From positions 124,001-188,000 of the forward strand of contig NZ_JAMTCK010000019.1 of assembly GCF_024171785.1 (NCBI RefSeq): DNA of 64,000 bases, read 5' to 3'. Below the pieces are notes generated by a model that saw only the letters and a program-made list of their open reading frames with translations, was not told the origin of the DNA and did no database searches. Numbering within the stretch: position 1 is the stretch's first letter; every line of letters begins with the position of its first letter. Both the position numbers and the translations under genes were made by a program. Positions 23,189 to 32,633 of this stretch are shown here, piece after piece. The stretch is from Goodfellowiella coeruleoviolacea (lineage in GTDB: Bacteria; Actinomycetota; Actinomycetes; Mycobacteriales; Pseudonocardiaceae).

Positions 23189-23670
23189 TGCCGTCCTCGA
23201 CCTCGCCCACCAGCGGCGCCGCCGAGCCCGGTTCGCTGTCCGCCGACGCGGTCGACGGGCTGCAGCAGGCGTTGGCCGCCGAGCACGCGGCGGTCTGGTC
23301 CTACGGGCTGGCCGCCGCGTTCCTCGGCTCGGCCAGCCAGGCCGCGGCGGCGGAGGGGTCCTCGGTGCACCAGGGCCGCGCCGAGGCCAACGAGCGGTGG
23401 ATCAAGGGCGCGGGCGCGACGCCGCGCGCGGCTGAACCCGCCTACGTTCCACCCGAACAGGTGACGAACGCGACAACGGCGGCGGCCATGCTGGCCACGG
23501 TCGAGTCGGACGTGTGCGTGGCCTGGCGGGGGGTGCTGGAGCGCACCGACGACGCGGCGCTGCGCGGCATCGCGCTGGCCGCGCTGACCGACGCGGCGGT
23601 GCGGGCCACCCGGTGGCGGGTCACCGCCGGCCAGACCCCGGCCACCCCGGCCTTTCCCGGCAAGCCCTGA
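23188..23670 (+). CDS. Ferritin-like domain protein (DUF4439)
   Basis: 160 residues. AVDGLQQALAAEHAAVWSYGLAAAFLG and the later helices match the DUF4439 ferritin-like four-helix fold. The Glu-x-x-His (AEHAAVW) resembles part of a di-iron site, but a second ExxH is not obvious, so metal binding is uncertain. It is translated in coupling with the upstream lipoprotein. Its role is unknown. Confidence 0.88.
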   Translation: MPSSTSPTSGAAEPGSLSADAVDGLQQALAAEHAAVWSYGLAAAFLGSASQAAAAEGSSVHQGRAEANERWIKGAGATPRAAEPAYVPPEQVTNATTAAAMLATVESDVCVAWRGVLERTDDAALRGIALAALTDAAVRATRWRVTAGQTPATPAFPGKP

Positions 23671-23700
23671 CCACTGGGCGGTCTGGGCGGGGAGGATCAT

Positions 23701-23726
23701 GCGGCCAGCCGGCACCGGCTGGCCGC
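23701..23726. terminator. Bidirectional hairpin terminator
   Basis: GCGGCCAGCCGG-CA-CCGGCTGGCCGC, a perfect 12-bp stem in the 70-bp gap between convergent genes ending at 23670 (+) and 23741 (-). Confidence 0.75.
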
Positions 23727-23740
23727 GGTGGGCCGGGGGC

Positions 23741-24490
23741 CTATTCGGCGATCTGGTCGCCCAGGCGCAGCGCGTCGGTGCTGACCCGGCTGAGCGTGTC
23801 GCTGTCCCGGGCGTCGTCCCGGGCGGCGCCGTAGAAGTCGGACTCGACGATCACCACCAGGTCCTTGTTCACCTTGGACTTGTACTCACCGTAGGCGACC
23901 CACTGCGGGCCGCCCTCCACCTTGACCTTGTCGTCCCTGGTGAGGTCCTTGACGTTGCCGGTGTCCTCGCCGTCGACCAGGGCGCGCAGCTCGTTGGCGG
24001 CGGTCGCGTCGGGCATGCGCACCGCGATGACCGAGACCAGGATCTTCTTGCCGTCCTTGTCCGAGGTGGTGCTGAACAGCGCCCGGTAGACCTGCTTGCA
24101 GGGGTGGTCCTGGAAGTGCTGCCTGACCTTGCCGGTGGCGTTGGCGGCGCAGTCGCTGTCGATCACCCGCTCGGCCACGGTGCTGTACTCGAACTGGCCG
24201 GGCTTCTTGCTGGTGCTGGTCTTCGGGCTGTCACCGCCGCCCGACCCGGACTGCAGCGACCACCAGATCATCCCGGACACCGCCGCGACGAGCACCAGGC
24301 CCAGGCCGCGCAGCACCCAGGTCATCGCGCTGGTCTTGGGCGGCGGCCCGGGGTAGACCGGCGGCGTGGGTTGCAGGTCGGGGGGTGGCGCGCCGAGCGC
24401 CTGATACGGCATCTGGGCGGTGTCGGTGGGTCTGGGGGGAAACCGCACCTGCTCGGTTCTCGGATCGGGTGAGTGATGAGGGTCCGACAC
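23741..24490 (-). CDS. Single-pass membrane protein with extracytoplasmic domain
   Basis: 249 residues. A Pro-rich cytoplasmic N-terminus (PPPDLQPTPPVYPGPPPK) is followed by one membrane segment (about 55-78, MTWVLRGLGLVLVAAVSGMIWW) and a roughly 170-residue outside domain with two Cys (SDCAANATGK and HPCKQVYRAL) that could form a disulphide. The fold of the outer domain is not recognised. It resembles in layout, not in clear sequence, the two anchored proteins at 30764 and 31802. GTG start 8 nt after a TACCGT hexamer. Confidence 0.82.
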   Translation of the reverse strand: MSDPHHSPDPRTEQVRFPPRPTDTAQMPYQALGAPPPDLQPTPPVYPGPPPKTSAMTWVLRGLGLVLVAAVSGMIWWSLQSGSGGGDSPKTSTSKKPGQFEYSTVAERVIDSDCAANATGKVRQHFQDHPCKQVYRALFSTTSDKDGKKILVSVIAVRMPDATAANELRALVDGEDTGNVKDLTRDDKVKVEGGPQWVAYGEYKSKVNKDLVVIVESDFYGAARDDARDSDTLSRVSTDALRLGDQIAE

Positions 24491-24498
24491 AGCCGCTC

Positions 24499-24504
24499 AC
24501 GGTA
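24499..24504 (-). promoter_or_regulatory. -10 hexamer TACCGT, leaderless promoter
   Basis: Minus-strand TACCGT, 8-nt spacer, GTG 24490. Confidence 0.5.
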
Positions 24505-24619
24505 ACCGCTCGCACACCTCGCCCCGTATCCACTTCCCCCATCCAGATGACTCGCTGCCGCGGTACCACCATCCGGTGCAATCGCAGTGTGACCAAGATC
24601 GTCATGGCCGCCGCGATGA

Positions 24620-25684
24620 TCAGGCTCCGCGCGCCGCGAGGGGCGGCAGCGCGGCGAGCACCAGGTCCACGTCCTCCTCGGTGTTGTAGAGGTGGAAGGC
24701 CAGCCGGGTGCGGCCGGCCCGGACCGAGCTGCGCACGCCGGCCGCGGCCAGCCGGTCGGCGGCGTCGGCGGGCAGGTCCAGGGACACGATGGCCGAGCCG
24801 GCCGGCGGCCGGTCGAGGCCGGCCAGCAGCGCGTCGGCCAGCCCCACGCAGTGCGCCCGCACGGCGGCGAGGTCCAGCGCGGCCAGCCACGGCACGGCCA
24901 CGGCCGCGCCGACGTGGGAGAACCAGGCCGGGGACAGGTCGAAGCCGCGCGCCTGCCCGGCCAGCCGCAACGGCAGCCCGTACACCGAGTCCCACCGGTC
25001 GGCGCCCGCGTACCAGTTGGCCGAGTGCGGCACCAGGCCGGCCATCGCGTCCGGCCGACCGGCCAACCAGGCCGCGCCCTTGGGCGAGAGCAGCCACTTG
25101 TAGCTGGCGCCCACCACCCAGTCGGCCCAGTCCACCGCCCACTGGCCGGTCAGCGGCAACCAGCCGGCGGCCTGGGTGACGTCCAGCAGCACCCTGGCGC
25201 CGGCCGCCCGGGCCGCGACGCGCAGGCCGACCAGGTCGACCAGGCGGCCGTCCAGGGACTGCACCACGCTGACCGCCACCACGTCGCAGCCGGCGACCCG
25301 GTCGAGCAGTTCACCGGGCTCGGCCTCCACCACCCGCACCCCCCGGTGCGCCTGCGCGGCGAACGGGAAGACCACGCTGGTGAACTCGTCGCGCACGACG
25401 AGCACGGTCGCGTTGTCCGGCACGCCGGCCGCGACCAGGCCGACCAGTTGCGAGGCACTGGCCCCGCAGGCCACCTGGTCCGCGTCGAAGCCGACCAGGT
25501 CGGCCCAGGCCCGCCGGGCCGCGGCCACGGGCACGTCGAACGCGGGCGCGTTGTCGGCGCCGGCGCGCCAGCGGTCGACCGCACCGGCCACCGCGTCGGC
25601 CGCGGCGGCCGGCGGCACCCCGATGCTCGCGGTGTTCAGGTAGCCGGGTGCCAGGGCGAAGGACTGACCGAAGGCGTGGCGCAC
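24620..25684 (-). CDS. Class-V PLP aminotransferase/desulphurase-like protein
   Basis: 354 residues. A fold-type I PLP enzyme of the aminotransferase class V family (cysteine desulphurase/kynureninase relatives). The PLP lysine lies in [14 protein letters not shown], the PLP Asp region in [15 protein letters not shown], and the ring-stacking region in [10 protein letters not shown]. No Cys-containing desulphurase loop is evident, so it is more likely an aminotransferase or lyase of unknown substrate (EgtE-like enzymes share this look). GTG 25684 has TAGAGT 7 nt upstream. It is transcribed in the same direction as phoD but 46 bp downstream of it. Confidence 0.88.
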   Translation of the reverse strand: MRHAFGQSFALAPGYLNTASIGVPPAAAADAVAGAVDRWRAGADNAPAFDVPVAAARRAWADLVGFDADQVACGASASQLVGLVAAGVPDNATVLVVRDEFTSVVFPFAAQAHRGVRVVEAEPGELLDRVAGCDVVAVSVVQSLDGRLVDLVGLRVAARAAGARVLLDVTQAAGWLPLTGQWAVDWADWVVGASYKWLLSPKGAAWLAGRPDAMAGLVPHSANWYAGADRWDSVYGLPLRLAGQARGFDLSPAWFSHVGAAVAVPWLAALDLAAVRAHCVGLADALLAGLDRPPAGSAIVSLDLPADAADRLAAAGVRSSVRAGRTRLAFHLYNTEEDVDLVLAALPPLAARGA

Positions 25685-25691
25685 ACCGCCG

Positions 25692-25697
25692 ACTCTA
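25692..25697 (-). promoter_or_regulatory. -10 hexamer TAGAGT, leaderless promoter
   Basis: Minus-strand TAGAGT, 7-nt spacer, GTG 25684. Confidence 0.55.
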
Positions 25698-25730
25698 GGT
25701 GCACTGCCGGGAGCGGGTGGGGTGCGCCGG

Positions 25731-27290
25731 TCAGTCCACCTGGACGCCGCGCCGGCCGGCCTCCACCACGAACCGGGCGGCCTCGGTCACCGCACCGTCG
25801 CGGTCGGTCACCACCGGCGCGACGCGGAGGCGGGCCAGCAGCCGCTCCCGGTCCACGTCGCACAGCACGTAGCCGCGGCGGCCGTCGCCGTACTTCCAGT
25901 GCGGCGACTCGGCGATGATCTGGTCCCACTGCTGGTGCCAGGCGTTCTGGTCGCCGTCGCCGCCCGAGGTGACCGAGGTGCCGGTGATCTCGGCGGCCAC
26001 CGTGGTCGAGTCGGGGTCGTCGAAGTCGGTGCGCAGGTCGCAGGCCATGGTGAAGTGCCGGTCGCCGGTGCACACCACGGGGTTGCGCACCCGGTCGGAG
26101 CCCATCACGTCGAACAGGCGGCGGCGCTGCACCCGGTAGCCGTCCCACGGGTCGGTCCACAGCGTCTGGCCCGGCCCGGCCTGCTGGTCGGTCTGCGCCA
26201 TGGGCACGTTGTTGGCCAGCAGGTTCCACTGCTGGCTGCCCGTGGTCATGCCGTTGACCAGCCACTTCTCCTGTTCGGCGCCGAGCATGGTGCGGCTGGG
26301 GTCGTCGGCGTCGGCGGGTGTGGCCGGCTGGTCGCTGCGGTACTGCCGGCTGTCCAGCACGTGCACCCTGGCCAGGTCGCCGAACTCGAAGCGGCGGAAG
26401 ATCCGCATGTCGGGGCCGTGCGGGAACTGGGTGCGGCGCACCGGCATGTGCTCGTACCAGGCCTGGAACGCGGCGACGCGGCGGGCCAGGAACGCCTCGG
26501 GGGTCTGCTTGTCCGGGTCCTGGGGCACCAGGCCGGCCCAGTCGTTGTCGATCTCGTGGTCGTCGATGGTGATGATCCAGGGGAACGCCTGGTGGGCGGC
26601 CTGCAGGTCGCTGTCGGTGCGGTACTGGGCGTACCGGTTGCGGTAGTCGGTCAGCGAGTAGGGCTCGTCGGTGCCCTCGTGCACGCGGACCTTCTTCGCG
26701 TCCGGCTTGCTCTCGTAGATGTAGTCGCCGAGGAAGGCCACGAAGTCGACGTCCTGCTCGGCCAGGTCGCGGTGGGCCACGTAGTAGCCGTCCTGGTAGT
26801 TCTGGCAGGAGGCGAAGGCGAACCGCAGCCGCTGCGGGTGGGCGCCTCGGGCGGGCGCGGTGCGGGTCCGGCCGACCGGGGAGATCTCGTCGCCGGCCCG
26901 GAACCGGTAGAAGTAGTCCGCGCCGGGCCGCAGGCCGCGCAGGTCCACGTGCACGCTGTGGCCGAGTTCCGGCCTGGCCAGTTCCTCGCCGCGGCGCAGC
27001 GGCCGGCGGAACGACTCGTCCTCGGCGATCTCCCAGCGCACCGGCACGTGCCGGTCGGGCATGCCGCCGCCGTCGGTGGGCCGCGGCGCGAGCCTGGTCC
27101 ACAGCACCACCGAGTCGGGCAGCGGGTCACCGGAGGCCACGCCGAGGCGGAACAGGTCGCTGGGCAGCCGGCGGGCCGGCGCGCTGGCGCTCGTCCCGGT
27201 GTCGGCGAGGGCCGGCGCGGCGGGCAGCACGGCGAGGCCGGCGGTGGCCGCACCCAGGGTCAGCAGTCGCCGTCGGGTGAACTCGGGCAT
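25731..27290 (-). CDS. phoD: PhoD-like alkaline phosphatase/phosphodiesterase, Tat-exported
   Basis: 519 residues. Tat signal [19 protein letters not shown] with cleavage after ALA near residue 29. A PhoD N-terminal domain ([23 protein letters not shown]) is followed by the metallophosphatase core: [19 protein letters not shown] (metal Cys region), [37 protein letters not shown] and [10 protein letters not shown]. PhoD releases phosphate from phosphomono- and diesters outside the cell and is usually induced by phosphate starvation. ATG 27290 has GAGGAGG upstream. It is divergent from a secreted PLD-fold gene, suggesting a phospholipid-phosphate theme. Confidence 0.95.
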   Translation of the reverse strand: MPEFTRRRLLTLGAATAGLAVLPAAPALADTGTSASAPARRLPSDLFRLGVASGDPLPDSVVLWTRLAPRPTDGGGMPDRHVPVRWEIAEDESFRRPLRRGEELARPELGHSVHVDLRGLRPGADYFYRFRAGDEISPVGRTRTAPARGAHPQRLRFAFASCQNYQDGYYVAHRDLAEQDVDFVAFLGDYIYESKPDAKKVRVHEGTDEPYSLTDYRNRYAQYRTDSDLQAAHQAFPWIITIDDHEIDNDWAGLVPQDPDKQTPEAFLARRVAAFQAWYEHMPVRRTQFPHGPDMRIFRRFEFGDLARVHVLDSRQYRSDQPATPADADDPSRTMLGAEQEKWLVNGMTTGSQQWNLLANNVPMAQTDQQAGPGQTLWTDPWDGYRVQRRRLFDVMGSDRVRNPVVCTGDRHFTMACDLRTDFDDPDSTTVAAEITGTSVTSGGDGDQNAWHQQWDQIIAESPHWKYGDGRRGYVLCDVDRERLLARLRVAPVVTDRDGAVTEAARFVVEAGRRGVQVD

Positions 27291-27459
27291 GGTCTGGCCT
27301 CCTCGTCCTCGGGTTTCCGGCCAGATGCCTACCAGCCGGAAGGGCCGCCGGCATGGCCGCTTCGTGACAGGTGGCCGAACACCAGCCGTCGTGATCGCCA
27401 CGTCACCTGGACTCGCCGGCTGGTTCGCGCTGGTGACGGCGTTCACCACGTTTTACCCA

Positions 27460-27489
27460 TTGACCAAGTTTCTTCTAAGTCAGTTAATT
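27460..27489 (+). promoter_or_regulatory. Promoter of PLD-like gene 1
   Basis: TTGACC (27460-27465), 18-nt spacer, TTAATT (27484-27489). The same pair with the same spacing precedes gene 2 at 28858-28887, so the promoter was duplicated with the gene and retained. Confidence 0.65.
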
Positions 27490-27530
27490 ACTCACATCCT
27501 CGAACCGGGAGCACAAGGTCAGGTGAACGC

Positions 27531-28802
27531 GTGAGAACAGTCGTCCGAATCGCCTCGGCGGTGGCCTCGGCCCTCGCCCTGCTGGTCATCCCGGTGCCGT
27601 CCGCCGGAGCCAGCGAACCCAGCACGACCGCGGCCAGCGCCGAGGCCGTGTTCACCAACCCCAAGGGCACGGTGGACGAGCAGAAGGCCATCGTGAACCG
27701 GCTGCTGCGGCTGATCGACGGCGCGCCCGCCGGGTCCCGCATCCGCATGGCCATGTTCTACGCGGACGACCCGACCATCCCGAACGCACTGGTCGCGGCC
27801 AAGCAGCGCGGGGTCAACGTGCAGATCATGTTCGACTCGATCCAGGCGAGCCGGGCCCTCTACCCCGGCCTGGTCTCGGCCCTGGGCACGGACAAGTCAG
27901 CGCCGTCCTGGGTGAGCACCTGCCCCGCCGACCGCGGCTGCGTTGGCACCCGCTCGCTGCCCGGGATCAACGCGATCAACCACAACAAGTTCTACCTGTT
28001 CTCCAGCACCGGCGGCGCGTCGAACGTGGTGGTGCAGACCTCCGCCAACCTGAACATCGGCCGGGACGGCAACCGGGGCTGGAACGACGCGCTCGTCCTC
28101 ACCGGCAACGACGGCATCTACCAGCAGTACTCCGGCTACTTCGACGACATGGCCGCGCTGCGCGGCAACGACAACTACTACGACACCGGCCGGCCGCCGT
28201 ACGCCTCGGGCAACGCCAAGATCCACTTCTACCCGCGCAAGGAGACCCCGGGCGTGAACCCGTACCGGGACCCGTCCGAGGACACCATGGCCACCGTGCT
28301 GGACCACGTGGAGTGCTTCGGCAACACCAACGTCGGCACCTCGGACAACCACCGCACGATCATCCGGGTCAACCAGCACATCTTCAGCCGCCCCTACCTG
28401 GCCGACAAGCTGGTGGCGCTGGACAAGGCCGGCTGCTACGTGGAGGTGGTGGCGAACCTCGATCCGGACAACGCGATCGCCGTGGAGTCGCTCAAGATCC
28501 TGCTCGCCAGGACCACCAGCGGCTACAACGGCGTGCTGGTGCGCTTCTACTGCGAGGCCGACTCGCTGTGGACGCACTCCAAGTACCTGATGATCGAGGG
28601 CAAGTACTACGGCGTGGCCGACCGCAAGTACCTCTTCACCGGCAGCCACAACTGGAGCACCAACTCGCTGCGGCAGAGCGACGAGACCGTGCTGCAACTG
28701 GCCGATGACGACGCGGTGTTCGCGGCCTACCTGGCCAACTTCCGGGCGGCCCGGGACAGCGCCACGCACCAGCCGGCCAACGGCGGCTCGGCCAGCTGCT
28801 GA
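27531..28802 (+). CDS. Secreted phospholipase D-fold protein 1
   Basis: 423 residues. Sec signal (VRTVVRIASAVASALALLVIP, cleavage after AGA near residue 26). Two HKD-type motifs are visible: NHNKFYLFSS with SSANLN-like downstream residues, and THSKYLMIEG followed by GSHNWSTNSL. These are the two half-sites of a PLD/HKD active site (His-x-Lys with downstream Asn/Ser). Substrate may be phospholipid, phosphodiester or nucleic acid; not decidable here. GTG 27531 lies in frame with a longer open frame that overlaps phoD on the other strand and is not real. It forms a tandem duplicate with the next gene. Confidence 0.88.
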   Translation: MRTVVRIASAVASALALLVIPVPSAGASEPSTTAASAEAVFTNPKGTVDEQKAIVNRLLRLIDGAPAGSRIRMAMFYADDPTIPNALVAAKQRGVNVQIMFDSIQASRALYPGLVSALGTDKSAPSWVSTCPADRGCVGTRSLPGINAINHNKFYLFSSTGGASNVVVQTSANLNIGRDGNRGWNDALVLTGNDGIYQQYSGYFDDMAALRGNDNYYDTGRPPYASGNAKIHFYPRKETPGVNPYRDPSEDTMATVLDHVECFGNTNVGTSDNHRTIIRVNQHIFSRPYLADKLVALDKAGCYVEVVANLDPDNAIAVESLKILLARTTSGYNGVLVRFYCEADSLWTHSKYLMIEGKYYGVADRKYLFTGSHNWSTNSLRQSDETVLQLADDDAVFAAYLANFRAARDSATHQPANGGSASC

Positions 28803-28803
28803 C

Positions 28804-28828
28804 GGCGCCCCGGCTCGGGGGTCGCGCC
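28804..28828 (+). terminator. Weak hairpin after PLD-like gene 1
   Basis: Nested CCCCG-GCT-CGGGG inside GGCG...CGCC with a small bulge, starting 2 nt after the stop. Confidence 0.4.
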
Positions 28829-28857
28829 GGTGGCTGGCGGTTCACGCGTTTCGCCGA

Positions 28858-28887
28858 TTGACCAACAACGCGTTGAATTCGTTAATT
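28858..28887 (+). promoter_or_regulatory. Promoter of PLD-like gene 2
   Basis: TTGACC (28858-28863), 18-nt spacer, TTAATT (28882-28887), matching the promoter of gene 1 in sequence and spacing. Confidence 0.65.
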
Positions 28888-28930
28888 GCTCACAGACCCG
28901 CCCCCGAGCACAGGATCAGGTGAGCGCAAC

Positions 28931-30199
28931 GTGAGAAGAGTCGTCCGGGTCGCCTCGGCGGCGGTCATGGCCGCCGCCCTGGCGGTCATCCCAGCGCCCT
29001 CGGCCGGCGCCAGCGAAGCGGCCGCGGCCGCGGTGAGCACCCAGGCGGTGTTCAACAACCCGAAGGGCACCGAGGCGGAGCAGAAGGCGATCGTGAACCG
29101 GCTCGTCGACCTGATCAACGGGTCGCCGGCCGGGTCGCGCGTGCGCATGGCCATGTTCTACGCGGACGACCCGACCATCCCGAACGCGCTGGTCGCGGCC
29201 AAGCAGCGCGGGGTCAACGTCCAGGTCCTGTTCGACTCCAGGGAGGCGACCGAGCCGGTGTACGCCAGCCTGGTCGCGGCCCTGGGCACGAACAAGGCGG
29301 CGGCGTCCTGGGTGGGCACCTGCCCGACCGGCAGGGGCTGCGTCGGCACCCGCACGCTCGGTTCGGTCACCGCCATCAACCACAACAAGTTCTTCCTGTT
29401 CTCCAGCACCGGCGGCACCGCGAACGTGGTGGTGCAGTCCTCGGCCAACCTGCACAACGGCCGGGACGGCACCAGGGGCTGGAACAACGCGCTCGTCCTC
29501 ACCGGCAACGACGGCATCTACCAGCAGTACTCCGGCTACTTCGACGACATGGCCGCGCTGCGGGCCAACGACAACTACTACGACACCGGCCGGCCGCCCT
29601 ACGCCTCGGGCAACGCCAAGATCCACTTCTACCCGCGCAAGGAGACCAGCGGCGCCAGCGCCTACCGCGACCCGGCCGAGGACACCATGGCGACCGTGCT
29701 GGACCACGTGGAGTGCTTCGGCAACACCAGCGTGGGCACCTCGGACAACCACCGCACGATCATCCGCGTCAACCAGCACATCTTCAGCCGCCCCTACCTG
29801 GCCGACCGGCTGGTGGCGCTGGACAAGGCCGGCTGCTACGTGGAGGTGGTGGCGAACCACGACCCGGACAACGCACTGGGGGTGGAATCGCTGACCACCC
29901 TGCTCGCCAGGACCAGCAGCGCCTACAACGGCGTGCTGGTGCGCTTCTACTGCCCGGCCGACGCGGTGTGGACGCACTCCAAGTACCTGATGGTCGAGGG
30001 CAAGTACTACGGCGTGCCGGACCGGAAGGTGCTGTGGACCGGCAGCCACAACTGGAGCACCAACTCGCTGCGGCAGAGCGACGAGACCGTGCTGCAACTG
30101 GAGGACGGCGCGGTGTTCGCCAGCTACCTGGCCAACTTCCGGGCGGTCCGGGACAGCGCCACGCACCAGCCGGCCAACGGCGGTTCGGCCTCCTGCTGA
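28931..30199 (+). CDS. Secreted phospholipase D-fold protein 2 (tandem duplicate)
   Basis: 422 residues, very similar to the preceding gene over the whole length, including long identical blocks around YYDTGRPPYASGNAKIHFYP. The same two motifs are kept: NHNKFFLFSS and THSKYLMVEG followed by GSHNWSTNSL. Signal peptide with cleavage after AGA. It starts at GTG 28931, has its own copy of the promoter, and ends with the same QPANGGSASC tail. Differences cluster in the N-terminal third, suggesting divergence of substrate surface rather than of catalysis. Confidence 0.88.
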   Translation: MRRVVRVASAAVMAAALAVIPAPSAGASEAAAAAVSTQAVFNNPKGTEAEQKAIVNRLVDLINGSPAGSRVRMAMFYADDPTIPNALVAAKQRGVNVQVLFDSREATEPVYASLVAALGTNKAAASWVGTCPTGRGCVGTRTLGSVTAINHNKFFLFSSTGGTANVVVQSSANLHNGRDGTRGWNNALVLTGNDGIYQQYSGYFDDMAALRANDNYYDTGRPPYASGNAKIHFYPRKETSGASAYRDPAEDTMATVLDHVECFGNTSVGTSDNHRTIIRVNQHIFSRPYLADRLVALDKAGCYVEVVANHDPDNALGVESLTTLLARTSSAYNGVLVRFYCPADAVWTHSKYLMVEGKYYGVPDRKVLWTGSHNWSTNSLRQSDETVLQLEDGAVFASYLANFRAVRDSATHQPANGGSASC

Positions 30200-30207
30200 T
30201 CCCGGCC

Positions 30208-30213
30208 TACCGT
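30208..30213 (+). promoter_or_regulatory. -10 hexamer TACCGT, leaderless promoter of yjbQ-like gene
   Basis: TACCGT, 6-nt spacer, GTG 30220. Confidence 0.55.
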
Positions 30214-30219
30214 TGACCC

Positions 30220-30630
30220 GTGCACAGTGAAGAGATCGAGGTCAGGACCGGCTCGGTGGAGGTGGTCTACGACCTGACCGCCGAGTGTGAACGCTTTCTC
30301 AGTGACGTGGGCGGCAGCGACGGCCTGCTCAACGTGTGGGTCCCGCACGCCACCGCGGGGCTGGCCGTGCTGGAGACCGGCGCGGGCAGCGACGACGACC
30401 TGCTGACCGCGCTGCGCGCGCTGCTGCCCAAGGACGGCCGGTGGCGGCACCGGCACGGCTCGCCCGGTCACGGCCGGGACCACGTGCTGCCCGCACTGGT
30501 CGCGCCGTCGGTCACGGTGCCGGTGCTCGGCGGGCAGATGGCGCTGGGCACCTGGCAGTCGGTGTGCCTGGTGGACACCAACGTGGACAACCCGGTCCGC
30601 CGGATCCGGCTGAGCTTCCTGGCCGGCTGA
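30220..30630 (+). CDS. YjbQ family protein (UPF0047)
   Basis: 136 residues. [46 protein letters not shown] and LGTWQSVCLVDTNVDNPVRRI are the family signatures, with conserved His, Asp and Gly residues around a putative metal site. YjbQ proteins can substitute weakly for thiamine-phosphate synthase, but their main role is unknown. The GTG start is leaderless. It follows the PLD pair by 20 bp but has its own promoter. Confidence 0.92.
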   Translation: MHSEEIEVRTGSVEVVYDLTAECERFLSDVGGSDGLLNVWVPHATAGLAVLETGAGSDDDLLTALRALLPKDGRWRHRHGSPGHGRDHVLPALVAPSVTVPVLGGQMALGTWQSVCLVDTNVDNPVRRIRLSFLAG

Positions 30631-30751
30631 GCCGTCCCGGTTCCCGGCCGGCGCCAGCCACTGGCCGGCTGGCCCCGGTGGCCATGTCGCCCCACCCGTT
30701 CGCCTGGCCGGACCTTGTCCGGTCCTGCCCCTGGTTGTCGGGTCGCCAGGG

Positions 30752-30757
30752 TACGGT
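30752..30757 (+). promoter_or_regulatory. -10 hexamer TACGGT, leaderless promoter
   Basis: TACGGT, 6-nt spacer, GTG 30764. Confidence 0.55.
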
Positions 30758-30763
30758 CATGCC

Positions 30764-31759
30764 GTGACTTACCCAGGTGACGGACAGAGCGGCTGGGGCG
30801 GCCAGTCCGGCCAGGGCGGCTGGGGGCAGCAGGCAGACGAACCCACCGGCAGCTACACCGGCCCGTACGCCACGCCCAGCGGCGAGTACACCAGCTCCTA
30901 CGGCGGTCTCGGCGCGTTCTCCGGCAATCCCGCCCCACCCGAGCAGAAACCACCGGGCAACCGGCGCAACACCGTGGTGGCGCTGTCCGCGCTCGTGCTG
31001 GTGCTGATCCTGGGTGGCACCACCGCCCTCATCCTGATCAACCGCAACTCCGAGACCAGCGCCGCCGGTGAGTCCAGCAGCACGGCCTCGGCGCCGAGCA
31101 CCACCAGCAGCTCCCGCAGGACGTCCGCCACGACCACACCGGGTTCCGCCGAGTCCAGCGCGCCGGAGCTGGTGGACGTGCGGCCGGTCGTGCCCGGCTG
31201 GCAGGCGGTGCCCGTTCCCGAGTTACAGATCGCCGCGGACCTGCCGCCGAACTGGAAGACCGACACCCCCTACACCTTCACGGCGCCCGGCTACTCGGAC
31301 GCCGAGTTCAAGCCGATCAACGTCTTCGCCGAGTACAGCTGCGGTGACAAGACCTGGAACCGGGGCAGCAGCGGCGCCACCAAGATCGAGAAGAGCGGTG
31401 ACGTGAAGACCGTGGCCAGCACCATGGTCAAGGCCATCGCCGAGGACTTCTACGAGGACGCCAAGACCACCGATGTCAAGGTGGGCGAGGCCAAGGCGGT
31501 GACCAGGACGCTGACCGACGCGGACGGCACCATCACGGTCAACGGCATCGAGGTGACCGCCGTCGCGACCACCACGGGCAACCAGTGCCTGGCCAGCAAG
31601 GGGCAGGTCTCCCTGCTGCTGCTGGAGGGCAAGGAGTTCTACGTGGCCTACCTGGTCAACGGCGACCTGGAGGGCGGTCCCGCCGACCAGCCCGTGATGA
31701 CCCAGGCCGACCTGCAGAAGATCGTGGACAACGTGCGGCCGGTCGCGATCAGGGAGTAG
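30764..31759 (+). CDS. Membrane-anchored protein with extracytoplasmic domain, paralogue 1
   Basis: 331 residues. A Gly/Gln/Tyr/Pro-rich cytoplasmic N-terminus (about 1-65), one membrane segment (VVALSALVLVLILGGTTALILI, about 71-92), a Ser/Thr-rich linker, then a roughly 190-residue outside domain with two Cys (EYSCGDKTW and GNQCLASKG). The layout is that of envelope proteins of unknown function common in Pseudonocardiaceae. It is followed 42 bp later by a shorter paralogue with the same MTYP start and the same membrane-segment sequence style. Confidence 0.82.
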   Translation: MTYPGDGQSGWGGQSGQGGWGQQADEPTGSYTGPYATPSGEYTSSYGGLGAFSGNPAPPEQKPPGNRRNTVVALSALVLVLILGGTTALILINRNSETSAAGESSSTASAPSTTSSSRRTSATTTPGSAESSAPELVDVRPVVPGWQAVPVPELQIAADLPPNWKTDTPYTFTAPGYSDAEFKPINVFAEYSCGDKTWNRGSSGATKIEKSGDVKTVASTMVKAIAEDFYEDAKTTDVKVGEAKAVTRTLTDADGTITVNGIEVTAVATTTGNQCLASKGQVSLLLLEGKEFYVAYLVNGDLEGGPADQPVMTQADLQKIVDNVRPVAIRE

Positions 31760-31801
31760 GTCTCACGGGCCCCGCCGCACCGCTTCCGACCAGGAGTTCT
31801 C

Positions 31802-32623
31802 GTGACCTATCCGCATGACGGCGACCAGACCGCGCCGTACCGGGGGCAGCCCGCGCCCCAGGGCTTCCACAGCCAGTACACCGGGCTGGGCACCTTCGGG
31901 GCCGGCGGCCACGGCCAGGGCGCGCCCCCGCCCAACCCGGGTGGCCGGCGCAACCTCGTGGTGGCGCTGTCCGCGCTCGCACTGGTGCTGGTGCTCGGCG
32001 GCATCACCGCGCTCATCCTGGTCAACCGGGGCTCCGACGACCAGCCGACGGCCGAGGGCACCCGGTCCACCGGCAGCAGCGCGACCAGCCAGGCCAGGAA
32101 GGACTGGCAGCAGATCACCAGCCGCGCCAACGGGGTCAGCTTCCAGGTGCCCCACACGTGGGAGATCCAGGAGTACGCGGTGGGGTCGGCCGGCGCGGTG
32201 AGCCTGTCCGACATCGCGGTGGCCGAGCCGTTCGAGTGCCAGGGCCGCCCCATGATCCAGGGACAGGTGGGGGCCGGCACCTCCAGCGAGTCCAACGCCA
32301 CGGTGGTGGCCACGTCAGCGGCGCAGGCCGTGGCCACCGGCAGCTACGCCATCGACGGCAAGGCACCCACCCTGTCCGACCCGACCGTGAGCCCGATCCA
32401 GCGCGGCGGGGTGAGCGGGGTGGTGGTCACCGTGACGGCGACCACCACCGAGGTCAGCGCCTGCTACGCGCCCAAGGGCCAGGTCACGGCCGTGGCCCTG
32501 CAGCACGGCGGCGGCACCGCGCTGGTGGTGGTCAACGTGGCGCTGGGCGGCCCGCACGCGGACACCGGCCCCACCCCGGAGGACCTGCAGCAGATCGTGG
32601 CCAGCGTCCAGCCGCTCGACTAG
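31802..32623 (+). CDS. Membrane-anchored protein with extracytoplasmic domain, paralogue 2
   Basis: 273 residues. Like the preceding gene it starts MTYPHDG, has a short low-complexity cytoplasmic region, one membrane segment (VVALSALALVLVLGGITALILV) and an outside domain with two Cys (EPFECQGRP and VSACYAPKG) and the same C-terminal pattern of a PxxLQxIVxxVxP motif. AGGAG lies 6 nt before GTG 31802. Probably a tandem duplicate that has diverged; both may be translated from one mRNA. Confidence 0.82.
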   Translation: MTYPHDGDQTAPYRGQPAPQGFHSQYTGLGTFGAGGHGQGAPPPNPGGRRNLVVALSALALVLVLGGITALILVNRGSDDQPTAEGTRSTGSSATSQARKDWQQITSRANGVSFQVPHTWEIQEYAVGSAGAVSLSDIAVAEPFECQGRPMIQGQVGAGTSSESNATVVATSAAQAVATGSYAIDGKAPTLSDPTVSPIQRGGVSGVVVTVTATTTEVSACYAPKGQVTAVALQHGGGTALVVVNVALGGPHADTGPTPEDLQQIVASVQPLD

Positions 32624-32633
32624 TGCGCGTCTA

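Noticed and set aside
27420-27470. PhoP (PHO) boxes near phoD and the PLD genes
   Set aside because: GTTCACC occurs once, but the expected 11-bp spaced direct repeats do not follow.
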